The notes under the pieces are model-generated. The model was given only the letters and a program-made list of their open reading frames with translations. It was not told where the DNA came from and did no database searches. DNA of 36,682 nt from assembly GCA_036004665.1 (NCBI GenBank), contig DASYRG010000037.1:1-36682 (forward strand), written 5' to 3'. Made by a program: the position numbers and the translations under genes. Below are positions 27,336-35,187 of this stretch, piece by piece. Numbering within the stretch: the first letter of the stretch is position 1; every line of letters begins with the position of its first letter. This DNA comes from JACQGZ01 sp036004665. GTDB taxonomy: Bacteria > Sysuimicrobiota > Sysuimicrobiia > Sysuimicrobiales > Humicultoraceae.

Positions 27336-27427
27336 GTCAAACCTGCTCCGAGAGGAACAGTACCTGGGGAGACTGAAGCCTTACCTTCCAGCAACCGAAC
27401 GCTGCGGAGAGGAGGAGAAAACCCCCT

Positions 27428-28288
27428 TTGGCCACCAGCGTGCTCATCATCAACCCCTATCCCCGCGAGAGCCGGGAGGTGCTGGATCGAGCCGGCATGC
27501 GCGCCGCCGAGGAGATCTACGTCCGGGTCCTGCGCACACTGGCGCCCGAGATCCGAGGGGAGTCGCTGTTCATCGCCGACCTGAAGGCGCCCCTCCCCAC
27601 GGAGGAGGAGATCGCCGCCTACGGCGGCGTCATCTGGACCGGCTCCAACCTCACCATTTACGAGGACGACCCGCGCGTGACGCGGCAGATCGAGTTTGCC
27701 CGGCGGGTCTTTGAGGTCGGCCGCCCCCAATTCGGCAGCTGCTGGGGTGTGCAGATGGCGGCAGTGGCGGCTGGAGGGGAGGTGCGCCGCAACCCGCGAG
27801 GACGCGAGATGGGCTTCGCGCGCAAGATCCACCTGACCCCTGAGGGGCGGCGGCATCCGATGTACGAAGGGAAGCCCGACGTCTTCGACGCTTTCATCTC
27901 ACACCTGGATGAGGTCACCGAGCTCCCTCCGGGCGCGGTCTTGCTCGCCACCAACGCGCACACCCCGGTCCAGGCGCTGGAGGTCCGGTACCGGAACGGT
28001 ACCTTCTGGGCGACGCAGTACCACCCCGAATACCATCTGGAAGACATGGCCCGGCTGATCACGGCCCGCGCGGAGTCGCTGATCAGGGAGGGGTTCTTCG
28101 CCGACCGCGCCACGCTGGAGGCGAAGGTGGGGCGCATGGACGCACTTGTCCGCGACCCTCTGCGCAAGGACCTGCAGTGGGACCTGGCCGTTGAGGATGA
28201 CATCCTGGAGGATGACCTCCGGCAGAGCGAGTTCCGGAACTGGCTGCGCAAGGCCGTCCTCCCCAGCGTGCCGGTCGCCCGGGGCTGA
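27428..28288 (+). CDS. Class I glutamine amidotransferase-like protein
   Basis: 286 residues from TTG at 27428 (SD GGAGGAG at 27411-27417). GATase1 fold: GVIWTGSNLTIYE, the nucleophile elbow GSCWGVQ with Cys105, and the His-Glu pair in QYHPEYH. Resembles stand-alone GMP synthase-like amidotransferases; the C-terminal 80 residues after the fold are a family-specific extension. It may hydrolyse glutamine or a gamma-glutamyl amide; the adjacent aldehyde dehydrogenase (33 bp downstream) would fit a gamma-glutamylated amine pathway, but that is speculation. Confidence 0.85.
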   Translation: MATSVLIINPYPRESREVLDRAGMRAAEEIYVRVLRTLAPEIRGESLFIADLKAPLPTEEEIAAYGGVIWTGSNLTIYEDDPRVTRQIEFARRVFEVGRPQFGSCWGVQMAAVAAGGEVRRNPRGREMGFARKIHLTPEGRRHPMYEGKPDVFDAFISHLDEVTELPPGAVLLATNAHTPVQALEVRYRNGTFWATQYHPEYHLEDMARLITARAESLIREGFFADRATLEAKVGRMDALVRDPLRKDLQWDLAVEDDILEDDLRQSEFRNWLRKAVLPSVPVARG

Positions 28289-28321
28289 CGCCCGCACCGC
28301 CCGACGGTCAGCAGAGGCCCC

Positions 28322-29776
28322 ATGATCACTGCGCCACAGAGCTACGACCTGGTTATTGAGGGACGCCGCAGCCCGGCGCTTTCGGGACGCACCTTCACCG
28401 TGACCAACCCGGCGACGGGAGAGAGCGTCGCCACCGTGGCGGCAGCGGGGAGCGAAGACGTCGAGCGGGCGGCCGCCGCCGCGCACCGCGCGTTTGAAGA
28501 GGGTCCCTGGCCGCGCCTCCCCGCCGCTGAGCGAGGGCGCGTCCTCCACCGGATCGCCGAACGGATCCGAGATCACAAAGAAGAACTGGCCGTATTGGAG
28601 GTCAGGTGCAGCGGGAAGCCGATCACCGACGCCCGCGGCGAGGTCGACGCGGCGGCAGGGTGCTTCGAGTATTACGCCGGCGCGGCCAACAAATGGTTCG
28701 GCGAGAGTATCCCGGTGGCGGACCGTGGCGTGGACTTCACGCTGCGCGAGCCGATCGGCGTCGTGGGGTTGATCGTGCCCTGGAACTTTCCCCTCATGAT
28801 CGCATCGTGGAAAGTCGCCCCGGCGCTGGCAACCGGCAACGCGGCCATCCTCAAACCCGCGAGCGCCACGCCGCTCACCGCGCTGCTCCTCGGCGAGATC
28901 GCCCTGGAAGCGGGCGTGCCGCCGGGGGTGCTCAACGTCCTCACCGGTCCCGGCGCGACAGTGGGCATGGAATTGGTCCGTCACCCGATCGTGCGCAAGA
29001 TCGCCTTCACCGGCGAGACGGCGACGGGGATCACGATCATGAAAGAAGCCGCCGAGACGATGACCCGCCTCTCCCTAGAACTGGGCGGGAAGTCGCCCAA
29101 CGTCGTCTTCGCCGACGCGGATCTCGAGCGCGCCATCCCCGGCGCTGCGACCGCCGTCTTCGGCAACGCAGGACAGGACTGCTGCGCTCGCAGCCGCGTC
29201 TTCGTGGAAGGCTCTGCGTACGACCGAGTCGTGGAGATGTTGGCGCAGCGCGCGGGGGGCCTGCGCGTCGGCGATCCGATGGCCGAGGAGACCGAGATCG
29301 GGTCGCTGATCTCCCAGGCCCACCGCCAGCGCGTGCGCGGGTACGTCGAGACCGGGGTGCGCGAAGGGGCCACACTGCTCGTCGGGGGAACCCCGCCGGC
29401 CGAGCCCGCTCTGGCGAGAGGTGCCTTTCTACTGCCGGCGGTCTTCAGCGAAGTGCGCAACGAGATGGCCGTGGCGCAAGAGGAAATCTTCGGACCGGTG
29501 GCCGTGGCGATCCCCTTCCGCGACGAGGACGAGGCCATCCGGCTGGTCAACGATTCTCCGTACGGGCTCTCCGCTTCCGTATGGACGCGCGACGTCGGCC
29601 GCGTGCTGCGCGTGGCCAGGGGGATGCAGTCAGGCGTCGTCAGCGTCAACTCCAACCACAGCGTCCACCAGGAGGCTCCGTTCGGCGGCTACAAGATGAG
29701 CGGCTTCGGCCGTGAGCTCGGGATGCACGCGCTGGCTCTGTACACGGAGGTAAAGAACGTCTTCATCGCCCTGTGA
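28322..29776 (+). CDS. NAD(P)-dependent aldehyde dehydrogenase
   Basis: 484 residues, full length. Cofactor and active-site motifs: PWNFPL near 153, FTGETATG at 229-236, LELGGKSPNVV with general base Glu253, and GNAGQDCCAR with catalytic Cys287 (GQxC). Closest in pattern to betaine aldehyde/aminobutyraldehyde dehydrogenases. Likely co-transcribed with the upstream amidotransferase gene. Substrate cannot be fixed from sequence alone. Confidence 0.93.
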   Translation: MITAPQSYDLVIEGRRSPALSGRTFTVTNPATGESVATVAAAGSEDVERAAAAAHRAFEEGPWPRLPAAERGRVLHRIAERIRDHKEELAVLEVRCSGKPITDARGEVDAAAGCFEYYAGAANKWFGESIPVADRGVDFTLREPIGVVGLIVPWNFPLMIASWKVAPALATGNAAILKPASATPLTALLLGEIALEAGVPPGVLNVLTGPGATVGMELVRHPIVRKIAFTGETATGITIMKEAAETMTRLSLELGGKSPNVVFADADLERAIPGAATAVFGNAGQDCCARSRVFVEGSAYDRVVEMLAQRAGGLRVGDPMAEETEIGSLISQAHRQRVRGYVETGVREGATLLVGGTPPAEPALARGAFLLPAVFSEVRNEMAVAQEEIFGPVAVAIPFRDEDEAIRLVNDSPYGLSASVWTRDVGRVLRVARGMQSGVVSVNSNHSVHQEAPFGGYKMSGFGRELGMHALALYTEVKNVFIAL

Positions 29777-29789
29777 CCCGCGGTTCCGG

Positions 29790-30140
29790 TTACGCTTCGC
29801 CCGGTCCCACCAGTGTTCCCAGCTTATTTAAGACCTCCAGAGTCACGGTGCGTGGCAAAGCACAGATGCGCTCGACCTTTCGTGCGCGCCAGTCCAGGCT
29901 TCTGACTTGATCGCAGAGGACCACCCCGTGTACCGGCAGACCTTCCGGAATGTTCGCTTCAAAAGGATATCCCTTCGTCCGAGTGGTGATCGGGCAGACT
30001 ATCGCCAGACCGACTTTTCTGTTGTACGCGGTCGGGGAAATCACCACCGCCGGCCGTCTCCCAGCCTGCTCATGACCGGTCTGGGGGCTGAGCTGAACCC
30101 ATACCGCCTCCCCGCGCGCCGGGACGTACCTTCCGGCCAT
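29790..30140 (-). CDS. mazF: MazF-type toxin endoribonuclease
   Basis: 116 residues of the MazF/PemK fold: GEAVWVQLSPQTGHEQAGRR with RPAVVISP, CPITTRTKGYPFE and VLCDQVRSLDW. MazF proteins cut single-stranded mRNA at short motifs and are neutralised by the antitoxin. The ATG overlaps the mazE stop (TAATG), the usual arrangement. Convergent with the aldehyde dehydrogenase gene. Confidence 0.95.
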   Translation of the reverse strand: MAGRYVPARGEAVWVQLSPQTGHEQAGRRPAVVISPTAYNRKVGLAIVCPITTRTKGYPFEANIPEGLPVHGVVLCDQVRSLDWRARKVERICALPRTVTLEVLNKLGTLVGPGEA

Positions 30141-30382
30141 TACAGCAACTCACGGCCGCGTGCAGGTCCCATGTCGATCTCTCCATGCAGGTTGCTTGGG
30201 TGAATCTTGGACAGGAGCTGTCTCAGGGTCACCTTCGCCTCCAGAATCGGCGTCACGATGAACTTGCCGTCTTCCAAAGAGAGATCGACCCTCGTTCCCT
30301 CCTTTACATCGGCTTCCTCGGCGAAGGGCTTAGGAATCCTCACGGCCAGGCTATTGCCCCACTTGCGAACTCGAGCCAGCAT
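30140..30382 (-). CDS. mazE: MazE-type antitoxin (AbrB/SpoVT fold)
   Basis: 80 residues. The N-terminal swapped-hairpin DNA-binding domain reads RVRKWGNSLAVRIPKPFAEE and KEGTRVDLSLEDGKFIVTP, the MazE signature; the C-terminal part binds MazF. ATG at 30382 is preceded by GGAGG at 7-nt spacing; the longer open frame upstream (to 30640) overlaps the dehydrogenase gene and is not supported. Confidence 0.94.
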   Translation of the reverse strand: MLARVRKWGNSLAVRIPKPFAEEADVKEGTRVDLSLEDGKFIVTPILEAKVTLRQLLSKIHPSNLHGEIDMGPARGRELL

Positions 30383-30400
30383 TTGAAAGCCTCCTCGCTG

Positions 30401-30419
30401 GTATCTACAATAAGGATAC
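30401..30419. promoter_or_regulatory. Inverted repeat, candidate MazE operator
   Basis: GTATC (30401-30405) and GATAC (30415-30419) form a 5-bp dyad around an AT-rich centre, 19 bp upstream of mazE, where the promoter of an autoregulated mazEF pair is expected. No convincing -35/-10 pair is visible. Confidence 0.35.
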
Positions 30420-30462
30420 ATGGGCAACGCACCGACATCAAGCCCTTTGAAATAGCCTTTGG

Positions 30463-31233
30463 CTAGAAGTAGTTGACCGTTATGCCGCCGTCGGCGCTGA
30501 GAACGGCCCCGTTCGTCCAGGTGGACTCGTCGGAGGCCAGATAGAGCGCCAGGTAGACGATGTCCTCGGGACGCCCGAAGCGGCCCATCGGAATGCGGGC
30601 GAGACGGATGCGTTTGGCCTCCGGATCGGTGAGCAGCCACGACGTCAGCAGCGGCGTCTCAATCGGGCCGGGGCAAATGGCGTTCGCCCGAATGCCCTTG
30701 GGACCAAACTGCACCGCCAGCGAGCGCGTCAGAGAGATCACTCCGCCCTTGCTCGCCGTATACGCGTCCTGCGGAACTGTGCATCCCATCAGCGCGACAA
30801 AGGATGCAATGTTGACGATCGACCCCCCGCCTGCGCGGATCAGCTCGGGAATCCCGTGTTTGCAGACGAGATAGGTGCCTTTGAGGTTGACGTTGAGGAC
30901 GCGGTCCCACACGCTCTCCTCCAACTCGGTGATGGCGCCGTCTTCAGCCAGGAAAATCCCGGCGTTGTTGTAGAGGACGTCCAGCCGGCCGAAGGCCTCC
31001 ACTCCGGCGCGCACCGCTGCGGCGACGTCGCCCTCGCGCGAGACATCCGTGCGCGCGAGCACCGCCTCGCCCCCGCCGTCCCGGATCTCCGCGACGGTCT
31101 CGCGGCCGGGCCCGTCCGCGATCTCCGCCACCACGACGCGCGCTCCTTCGCGGGCGAAGGTCCGCGACGCCAGCCCGCCCATCCCGCTGCCGCCACCCGT
31201 GATGAGGACAACTTTGCCATCGAGACGCCCCAT
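30463..31233 (-). CDS. Short-chain dehydrogenase/reductase (classical SDR)
   Basis: 256 residues. TGGGSGMGG (12-20) binds NAD(P), NNAG at 89-92, catalytic Ser144, Tyr158 and Lys162 (YTASK), and PGPIETP. The nearest type is glucose/3-ketoacyl-like dehydrogenases; substrate unknown. It may be the last gene of the run phosphatase-GCS2-SDR on the minus strand, 88 bp after the ligase gene. Confidence 0.93.
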   Translation of the reverse strand: MGRLDGKVVLITGGGSGMGGLASRTFAREGARVVVAEIADGPGRETVAEIRDGGGEAVLARTDVSREGDVAAAVRAGVEAFGRLDVLYNNAGIFLAEDGAITELEESVWDRVLNVNLKGTYLVCKHGIPELIRAGGGSIVNIASFVALMGCTVPQDAYTASKGGVISLTRSLAVQFGPKGIRANAICPGPIETPLLTSWLLTDPEAKRIRLARIPMGRFGRPEDIVYLALYLASDESTWTNGAVLSADGGITVNYF

Positions 31234-31321
31234 GTCGTTCCCTCCATAGCGGATATCGCGTGTGCCGCTGATGGGTTCACCTTCGCGCCGCGTGAGTCCC
31301 GCATCACTCGGCCGGGTCGGG

Positions 31322-32620
31322 CTAGAGCCGAAATTCCTGGATCAGCGCGCCCACCCGGCCGCGGCGGAAGCGCGCGGCCGCACGGTCGGCCGGGAGCTCC
31401 CTCCGCTCGAGCCGGCGGAAGAGCGGGCGCAGGTACCGCTCCTCCCCTCGGCCGCGGCGGCGCAGGGCCGAGGCGGCCAGATCGAGCAGACCGGCGAGCA
31501 GGCGCGGCGCGGGCTGGCGGGCGCGCACACCGTCGCGGACGGCTGCGCGGCGGTAGGCTGCCATCGCCGGCCAGGGATCAGGTCCGAGCTCTTCCTGTAG
31601 GAAGGGACCGAGATGCGGCAGTGCCTCCACCAGTCCGAGCGAGAGGGCGGCCGCCGCGAGCGATTCATCCGGCGGCTGCTGGCAGGCCGGGCGGATCTCG
31701 ATGGTCCCGTGATGGGCACGGGGGCGCGCGCTGTTCCACGTGTAGTGCTCGTGCCACAAATACGCGGTCAGGTCCGGCCCGCGCTCGGCCAGATAGGCGG
31801 TGAACGGACGGCGGAAGGACCGATACCGTTTCCCCTCCGGCAGCACGTAGCAGGTCTGCGCGCAGATGAACCCGACGAACTCCTCGAGGCTCTCGAACCG
31901 CCGCGGCGTCATCCCGTGACGCTGTCTCCCGAGCGCCGCGAGCAGGGCCTCGCGGCCGGAGCGGTAGGCGCCTATCCGCCCCCCGTAGACGCGGGAATTC
32001 GCCGTCAGCGCGATCACCGGTCCCGAGAGCAGGTTCATCAGGTTGATGGCGTCGAGGAGTTCGCCGCGGGTGACGTCGATCTGCACCTGGTCGCTGGCCG
32101 TGGTGGTGAAACGCAGCCACGGCCGCCCGATGGCGCGGTGCAGCGCCAGATACCGCCGCTTCGCGGTCATCAGCGCGGGGGTGCCGGGGGTGCGCGGCTG
32201 AATACCGTACCCCAGGACGGCCATCCCCTCCGAGGCCGCGGCGCGAACGACGCGGCGGACGGCGCCCGCCGACCCGACCTCGAGGGCGATGAGATCGGCG
32301 ACGGGGGGCAGCACGACCTCCACCGTGGCCCGTCCCATCTCCACCTCGTACGCGGCGTCGTCGAGTTCGATCCGCTCGATCAGCGTCTGCCGGTCGGGGT
32401 CGTCATAGGTCACCCTCGCCGTGCGATCCGCCCGCAGCGGATCCCAGAGCGCGAACGTATCGCCCGCCCGCCCATCCGCGCGCACGAGAGGGAACTCCGC
32501 CTCCCGGCCGATCCGGCGGGGAGACGCAATCCGGACGGGGAACCGCGCCGCAAAGCGATCCGTCAGCGCTTCGATCGCCGCCTGCACTCGCCAGCGCCGT
32601 GCGCGCCGCGGCGGGGCCAC
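31322..32620 (-). CDS. Glutamate-cysteine ligase family protein (GCS2-type)
   Basis: 432 residues. IGREAEFPLV, VEMGRATVEVVLPP, and FTTTASDQVQIDV are marks of the plant/proteobacterial GCS2 and carboxylate-amine ligase families, which join glutamate to an amine using ATP. The GTG at 32620 follows the TAA of the phosphatase gene directly (TAAGTG). The protein could make gamma-glutamylcysteine or another gamma-glutamyl compound; the substrate is not determined. Confidence 0.8.
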   Translation of the reverse strand: MAPPRRARRWRVQAAIEALTDRFAARFPVRIASPRRIGREAEFPLVRADGRAGDTFALWDPLRADRTARVTYDDPDRQTLIERIELDDAAYEVEMGRATVEVVLPPVADLIALEVGSAGAVRRVVRAAASEGMAVLGYGIQPRTPGTPALMTAKRRYLALHRAIGRPWLRFTTTASDQVQIDVTRGELLDAINLMNLLSGPVIALTANSRVYGGRIGAYRSGREALLAALGRQRHGMTPRRFESLEEFVGFICAQTCYVLPEGKRYRSFRRPFTAYLAERGPDLTAYLWHEHYTWNSARPRAHHGTIEIRPACQQPPDESLAAAALSLGLVEALPHLGPFLQEELGPDPWPAMAAYRRAAVRDGVRARQPAPRLLAGLLDLAASALRRRGRGEERYLRPLFRRLERRELPADRAAARFRRGRVGALIQEFRL

Positions 32621-33310
32621 TTAGAAGGAAGGATACTTCGAGGCGTCCGGACAGAGCTGATAGCTCCGGTGCCCGAGGAGCCGCCCGTCCGTATCGAGGT
32701 GGAACTGGTTCAGTTCCAGATTGAGGATGTCGTCCAGCAGCGCCGCGTAGGGGTCGAGGCCGCGCAGATCGCCGTGCACCTGTTGCATGAAGTTCTGGTG
32801 GGAACTGAGCAGGACACACTTCCCACCGTGCGCCGCCAGCGTCCGCCCCAGGAAGGCGCGGGCGCGGGCGCGCAGCGCCTCGTACGACTCGCCGCCTGGC
32901 GGGTTGAGAGAGTACCGGACGTGCCCGATCGGCACGTAGATGACAGAGGGGAAGCGGGCGCCGACCTCTTCCTGGGTCAGACCCTCCATCTTCCCGAAAC
33001 TGCGCTCGATGGCCAGCTCGTCAAGGATGATCCGCTCGCGCGGCCACCCCGTGACGATCTCCGCCGTCTCGACGGCCCGGCGCAGCGGGGAGGAGATGAC
33101 GACGTCCAGCGGCGTCCCATTGAAGTTCGCCCTCGCCTCTTCGGCCTGGCGGCGCCCCTCTTCGAGCAGCGGCACATCGAGCCGGCCGCCGGTCCGCTTC
33201 GACCGGTTCAACTCGGTGAGCCCATGCCGCAGCGTGTAGAAGAGCGTCTCGCCGGGCGACAGCGCCGTCGGCTGGACGAGCGCGGTCAGGATTCCACCTC
33301 GGTCAAGCAC
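32621..33310 (-). CDS. Histidine phosphatase family protein
   Basis: 229 residues. LRHGLTE holds the phosphorylated His, ISSPLRRAVETAEIV the second Arg, LSSHQNFMQQVHGD the second His: the phosphoglycerate mutase-like fold. GTG start at 33310 lacks a good SD and lies inside the C-terminal coding remnant of an aminotransferase on the same strand (overlap 33286-33310). Once it was probably coupled to that gene, which is now broken. Confidence 0.82.
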   Translation of the reverse strand: MLDRGGILTALVQPTALSPGETLFYTLRHGLTELNRSKRTGGRLDVPLLEEGRRQAEEARANFNGTPLDVVISSPLRRAVETAEIVTGWPRERIILDELAIERSFGKMEGLTQEEVGARFPSVIYVPIGHVRYSLNPPGGESYEALRARARAFLGRTLAAHGGKCVLLSSHQNFMQQVHGDLRGLDPYAALLDDILNLELNQFHLDTDGRLLGHRSYQLCPDASKYPSF

Positions 33311-33372
33311 GCCTCGATGATATCGAGGGCGCGGTCCAGCTCCTCGCGCGTGATCACCAGCGGCGGCGTGTG
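33286..33372 (-). pseudogene. C-terminal remnant of a class-III aminotransferase
   Basis: In a frame ending at TGA 33286 the minus strand reads HTPPLVITREELDRALDII followed by EACLTEVES. TPPLVIT and the helix after it are typical of the end of class-III PLP aminotransferases. The similarity stops abruptly at about 33372, where the sequence continues as another piece of the same kind of gene but on the opposite strand. Not functional as it stands. Confidence 0.6.
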
Positions 33373-33480
33373 GGCGTCGAACTGGTTACCGACCGGCGAA
33401 CCCGCGCGCGTGCGACGGCAAGCCGGAGGCGGTCATGTACGCTGCGCTCTCCAAGGGGTTGAGCTTCAAGGTCACCATGA
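33370..33480 (+). pseudogene. Inverted internal segment of the same aminotransferase
   Basis: The plus strand reads VGVELVTDRRT and, after a one-base frame change near 33405, GKPEAVMYAALSKGLSFKVTM. In intact class-III aminotransferases this segment directly precedes the TPPLVIT segment seen on the other strand at 33286-33372. After 33480 similarity ends and a stop follows. The two pieces in opposite orientation imply an inversion break or a chimeric assembly join at about 33370. Confidence 0.5.
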
Positions 33481-33485
33481 TGACG

Positions 33486-33517
33486 CGGGTCGCCGCCGCT
33501 GCAATCGCAAGTTAGAC
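33486..33517 (-). other. Half attC site (R''-L'' part)
   Basis: Minus strand: GTCTAAC (RYYYAAC box) followed by TTGCGATTGCAGCGGCGGCG, the left half of an attC-like site. The GTTGCAGCGG element of the site at 36246-36329 has a similar core. The complementary right half is absent because the aminotransferase fragment begins at about 33480. Lowest-coordinate trace of the cassette array. Confidence 0.45.
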
Positions 33518-33550
33518 GGCCGATCAAATGCCCCTTCTCCGTCCGCATGG

Positions 33551-33600
33551 CTTGTTAAGCCGCGCCGCGAAGCGGCGTCGGCTTGAATGAATTGTTAGGC
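33551..33600 (-). other. attC site resembling the aadA-type 59-base element, R' box missing
   Basis: Minus strand: GCCTAAC (R'' box, 33594-33600), then a hairpin of arms 33572-33584 and 33557-33568 around TTC, matching except for one extra base on the 5' arm (AAGCCG-A-CGCCGC against GCGGCGCGGCTT). This extrahelical base is a defining feature of attC and sets the sense to the minus strand. From memory the core nearly equals the aadA cassette site. The expected GTTRRRY after the second arm is not found (AAGCCATGCGG follows), so the site is probably truncated. Confidence 0.7.
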
Positions 33601-33642
33601 GGCGGCGCGAGAATAGCCTGCAAGCGCATACACCTGAGCAAC

Positions 33643-34330
33643 CTAAGCTGCCAGAAATGGTGTGTAGACCTGAACAGGCGAATCCTTGAGCTTCTCCATC
33701 AGTTCCGCGCTAGGCGTGCCGCAGATCTCACTCGACCCAGAGCATGTCTGAAGAATCGCGGCCATTGTGTCCCCCAGATTCTTGTGATGATCCAGGAGGG
33801 CCTGCGAGTCGCGGTACCGCTCAAATACTAGACACTCGGTGTTGTCGCTGTTGAAGTACAACTCGTACTGCAAAGTCCCGGTGTCTCTAGTGCGCACCAA
33901 TTCCGCGCATTTCGCGGCGAGACGCTTGACGCGAAGCAGCGCCGAGGTCTCGATCTCCTTGAGCGGGCGGCCCAGATACTTCTCGGAGACGACGGCGACC
34001 TCGGCGCGGAACGCTCTGACGTCGACGCCTCCTCGCGGTTTGCCGAGAGCGAGCAATGCATCGGCGAGCGCGGCGGCATCGCCGGTTGCGGCGGCGATAA
34101 GAAGGCGGATCGCGCCGTCGCGCAGGTCTTCGGAGAGCCGGCCGACGAGGCCGAGATCGATGAGGCCGATGACGGGCGCGTCCTCGGGCCCGATCATGAT
34201 GATGTTGCCGGGATGTGGATCGGCGTGGAAGAAGCCGTCCTCAAACACCATCTTCGCGATCACGTGCAGCGCGTTGCGTGCGACCTGCTTGCGGAGCGCA
34301 GGATCTGACGATCTTGTCGATGCGCGACCC
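33643..34330 (-). pseudogene. Chimera of an AarF/UbiB kinase fragment and a truncated monooxygenase-like gene
   Basis: An open frame from 34263 to 33643 (206 codons) joins two unrelated parts. Residues 1-111 are an internal piece of an ABC1/AarF/UbiB atypical kinase: FEDGFFHADPHPGN and the DLG metal site in GLIDLGLVGRLSED. After about residue 112 it is the C-terminal part of the protein encoded at 35118-35552 (KRLAAKCAELVRTRD onward). UbiB similarity extends upstream to 34330 (GSRIDKIV) across a one-base frameshift. Neither part is complete; any product would be non-functional as a kinase. The join lies at 33929, exactly where a 280-bp duplication ends. Confidence 0.75.
33650..33929. repeat. 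280-bp direct repeat, copy 1
   Basis: Matches 35215-35494 without gaps, differing at roughly ten positions (for example AACAGGCG against AACGGGCG). It contains the C-terminal two thirds of the monooxygenase-like gene. The two copies flank the reductase gene and the two ubiB pieces. Confidence 0.9.
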
Positions 34331-34361
34331 GAAGAAGCGTATGCTCCGCCAAACCAAGCGG

Positions 34362-34916
34362 TTATTTGTTGGCACGCTGGTAAGCAAGAGCAAGGGATCC
34401 AAAACTCAGCGTTTTGCTTTCGACAAGCCTCAGCTTCGTCGGAGGCGTCCCGTCCGGGAAAAACCGCCTTCCCCTTCCCATGATGAAGGGCTCGACTAAG
34501 AACCGATACTCATCGATCAGATCCGTTCCCATCAGCGATTGGACCAGGCTCGCACTGCCATCAATAATAATGTCTCTGCCCGGCTGCTGTTTCAGTTTGG
34601 TGATTTCTTCCACCACATTTCCTGAGATGATGGTGGATTCTTTCCAGGGAGCTGTCGAGAGCGTGGTCGAGACCACATATTTGTGCATCCGGTTGAGGAT
34701 CGGCCCAGGACCATCGCCGGTCGTCTGTGTGGACCAACCCGGCCAAAGCATTTCATAGGTGACCCGTCCCAGGAGGTACGCATCGCCTTTCGAGTACTCC
34801 TCCATAATGTACTGTCGCCTCTCGGCGCTATCAGAAGAATGCCACCAGTGATCCATCGTATCTGCGTCAAAGACACCATCCAGGGTGATCCACGCTTTTA
34901 CCCAGAGCTTTCTCAT
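34362..34916 (-). CDS. RibD C-terminal domain / dihydrofolate reductase-like protein 1
   Basis: 184 residues from ATG 34916 (SD AAAGGAG). Begins MRKLWVKAWITLDGVFDADT, typical of the DHFR-fold RibD_C family; YLLGRVTYEMLWPGW, DIIIDGSASLVQSLMGTDLIDEY and a C-terminal strand pair with SLALAYQR follow. Members bind NADPH but most have unknown substrates and they are frequent in integron cassettes and other accessory DNA. Less GC-rich than the chromosome to the left. It lies between two pieces of a ubiB gene and has no recognisable attC of its own. Confidence 0.88.
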   Translation of the reverse strand: MRKLWVKAWITLDGVFDADTMDHWWHSSDSAERRQYIMEEYSKGDAYLLGRVTYEMLWPGWSTQTTGDGPGPILNRMHKYVVSTTLSTAPWKESTIISGNVVEEITKLKQQPGRDIIIDGSASLVQSLMGTDLIDEYRFLVEPFIMGRGRRFFPDGTPPTKLRLVESKTLSFGSLALAYQRANK

Positions 34917-35088
34917 GTGAGTTCTCCTTTCCACTTCATGCTTCTCTATGCGCGCACATTCGCGCGAAAACCCCATTCCAGAACTGCGTGGGTCAGTTCA
35001 ATCCCGAAACCATGCATGTTCTGAAGCACGGCCCAGAGCTATTTCGTCTTCTCGTTGCGCATCCCGTGGGATGAACGTCAACTAGCAA
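34917..35088. other. Non-coding stretch upstream of reductase gene 1
   Basis: I see no gene or attC palindrome in this stretch. It contains a GCGCG dyad near 34950-34965 and, on the minus strand, a GTTGACG near the ubiB fragment that only partly resembles the GTTRRRY core. Confidence 0.4.
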
Positions 35089-35187
35089 TCACGGTTTTTT
35101 GTATTGCACGCGCTCCATCACGAGCGTGCGTTTGCCGGAGAGCTGCTTGAACGGCTGCGGAAACCGGACGGTCGGCACGCCTTCGAA
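35089..35187 (-). pseudogene. Second AarF/UbiB fragment
   Basis: In frame to a TGA at 35089 the minus strand reads FEGVPTVRFPQPFKQLSG followed by KRTLVMERV, the well conserved segment of ABC1/UbiB kinases just before the GxRID region. The other fragment, at 33930-34330, begins with that GSRID region. The two pieces would join precisely if the 0.78-kb block with reductase gene 1 were removed. Confidence 0.6.

Noticed and set aside
30383..30640. Long N-terminal extension of MazE
   Set aside because: Lies antisense or out of frame over the SDR gene end; the ATG at 30382 has an ideal SD and starts the conserved domain.
31613..33586. Plus-strand open frame of 657 codons across three minus-strand genes
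   Set aside because: Runs antisense to the GCS2-type and phosphatase genes, which carry clear catalytic motifs; composition is typical of GC shadow frames.
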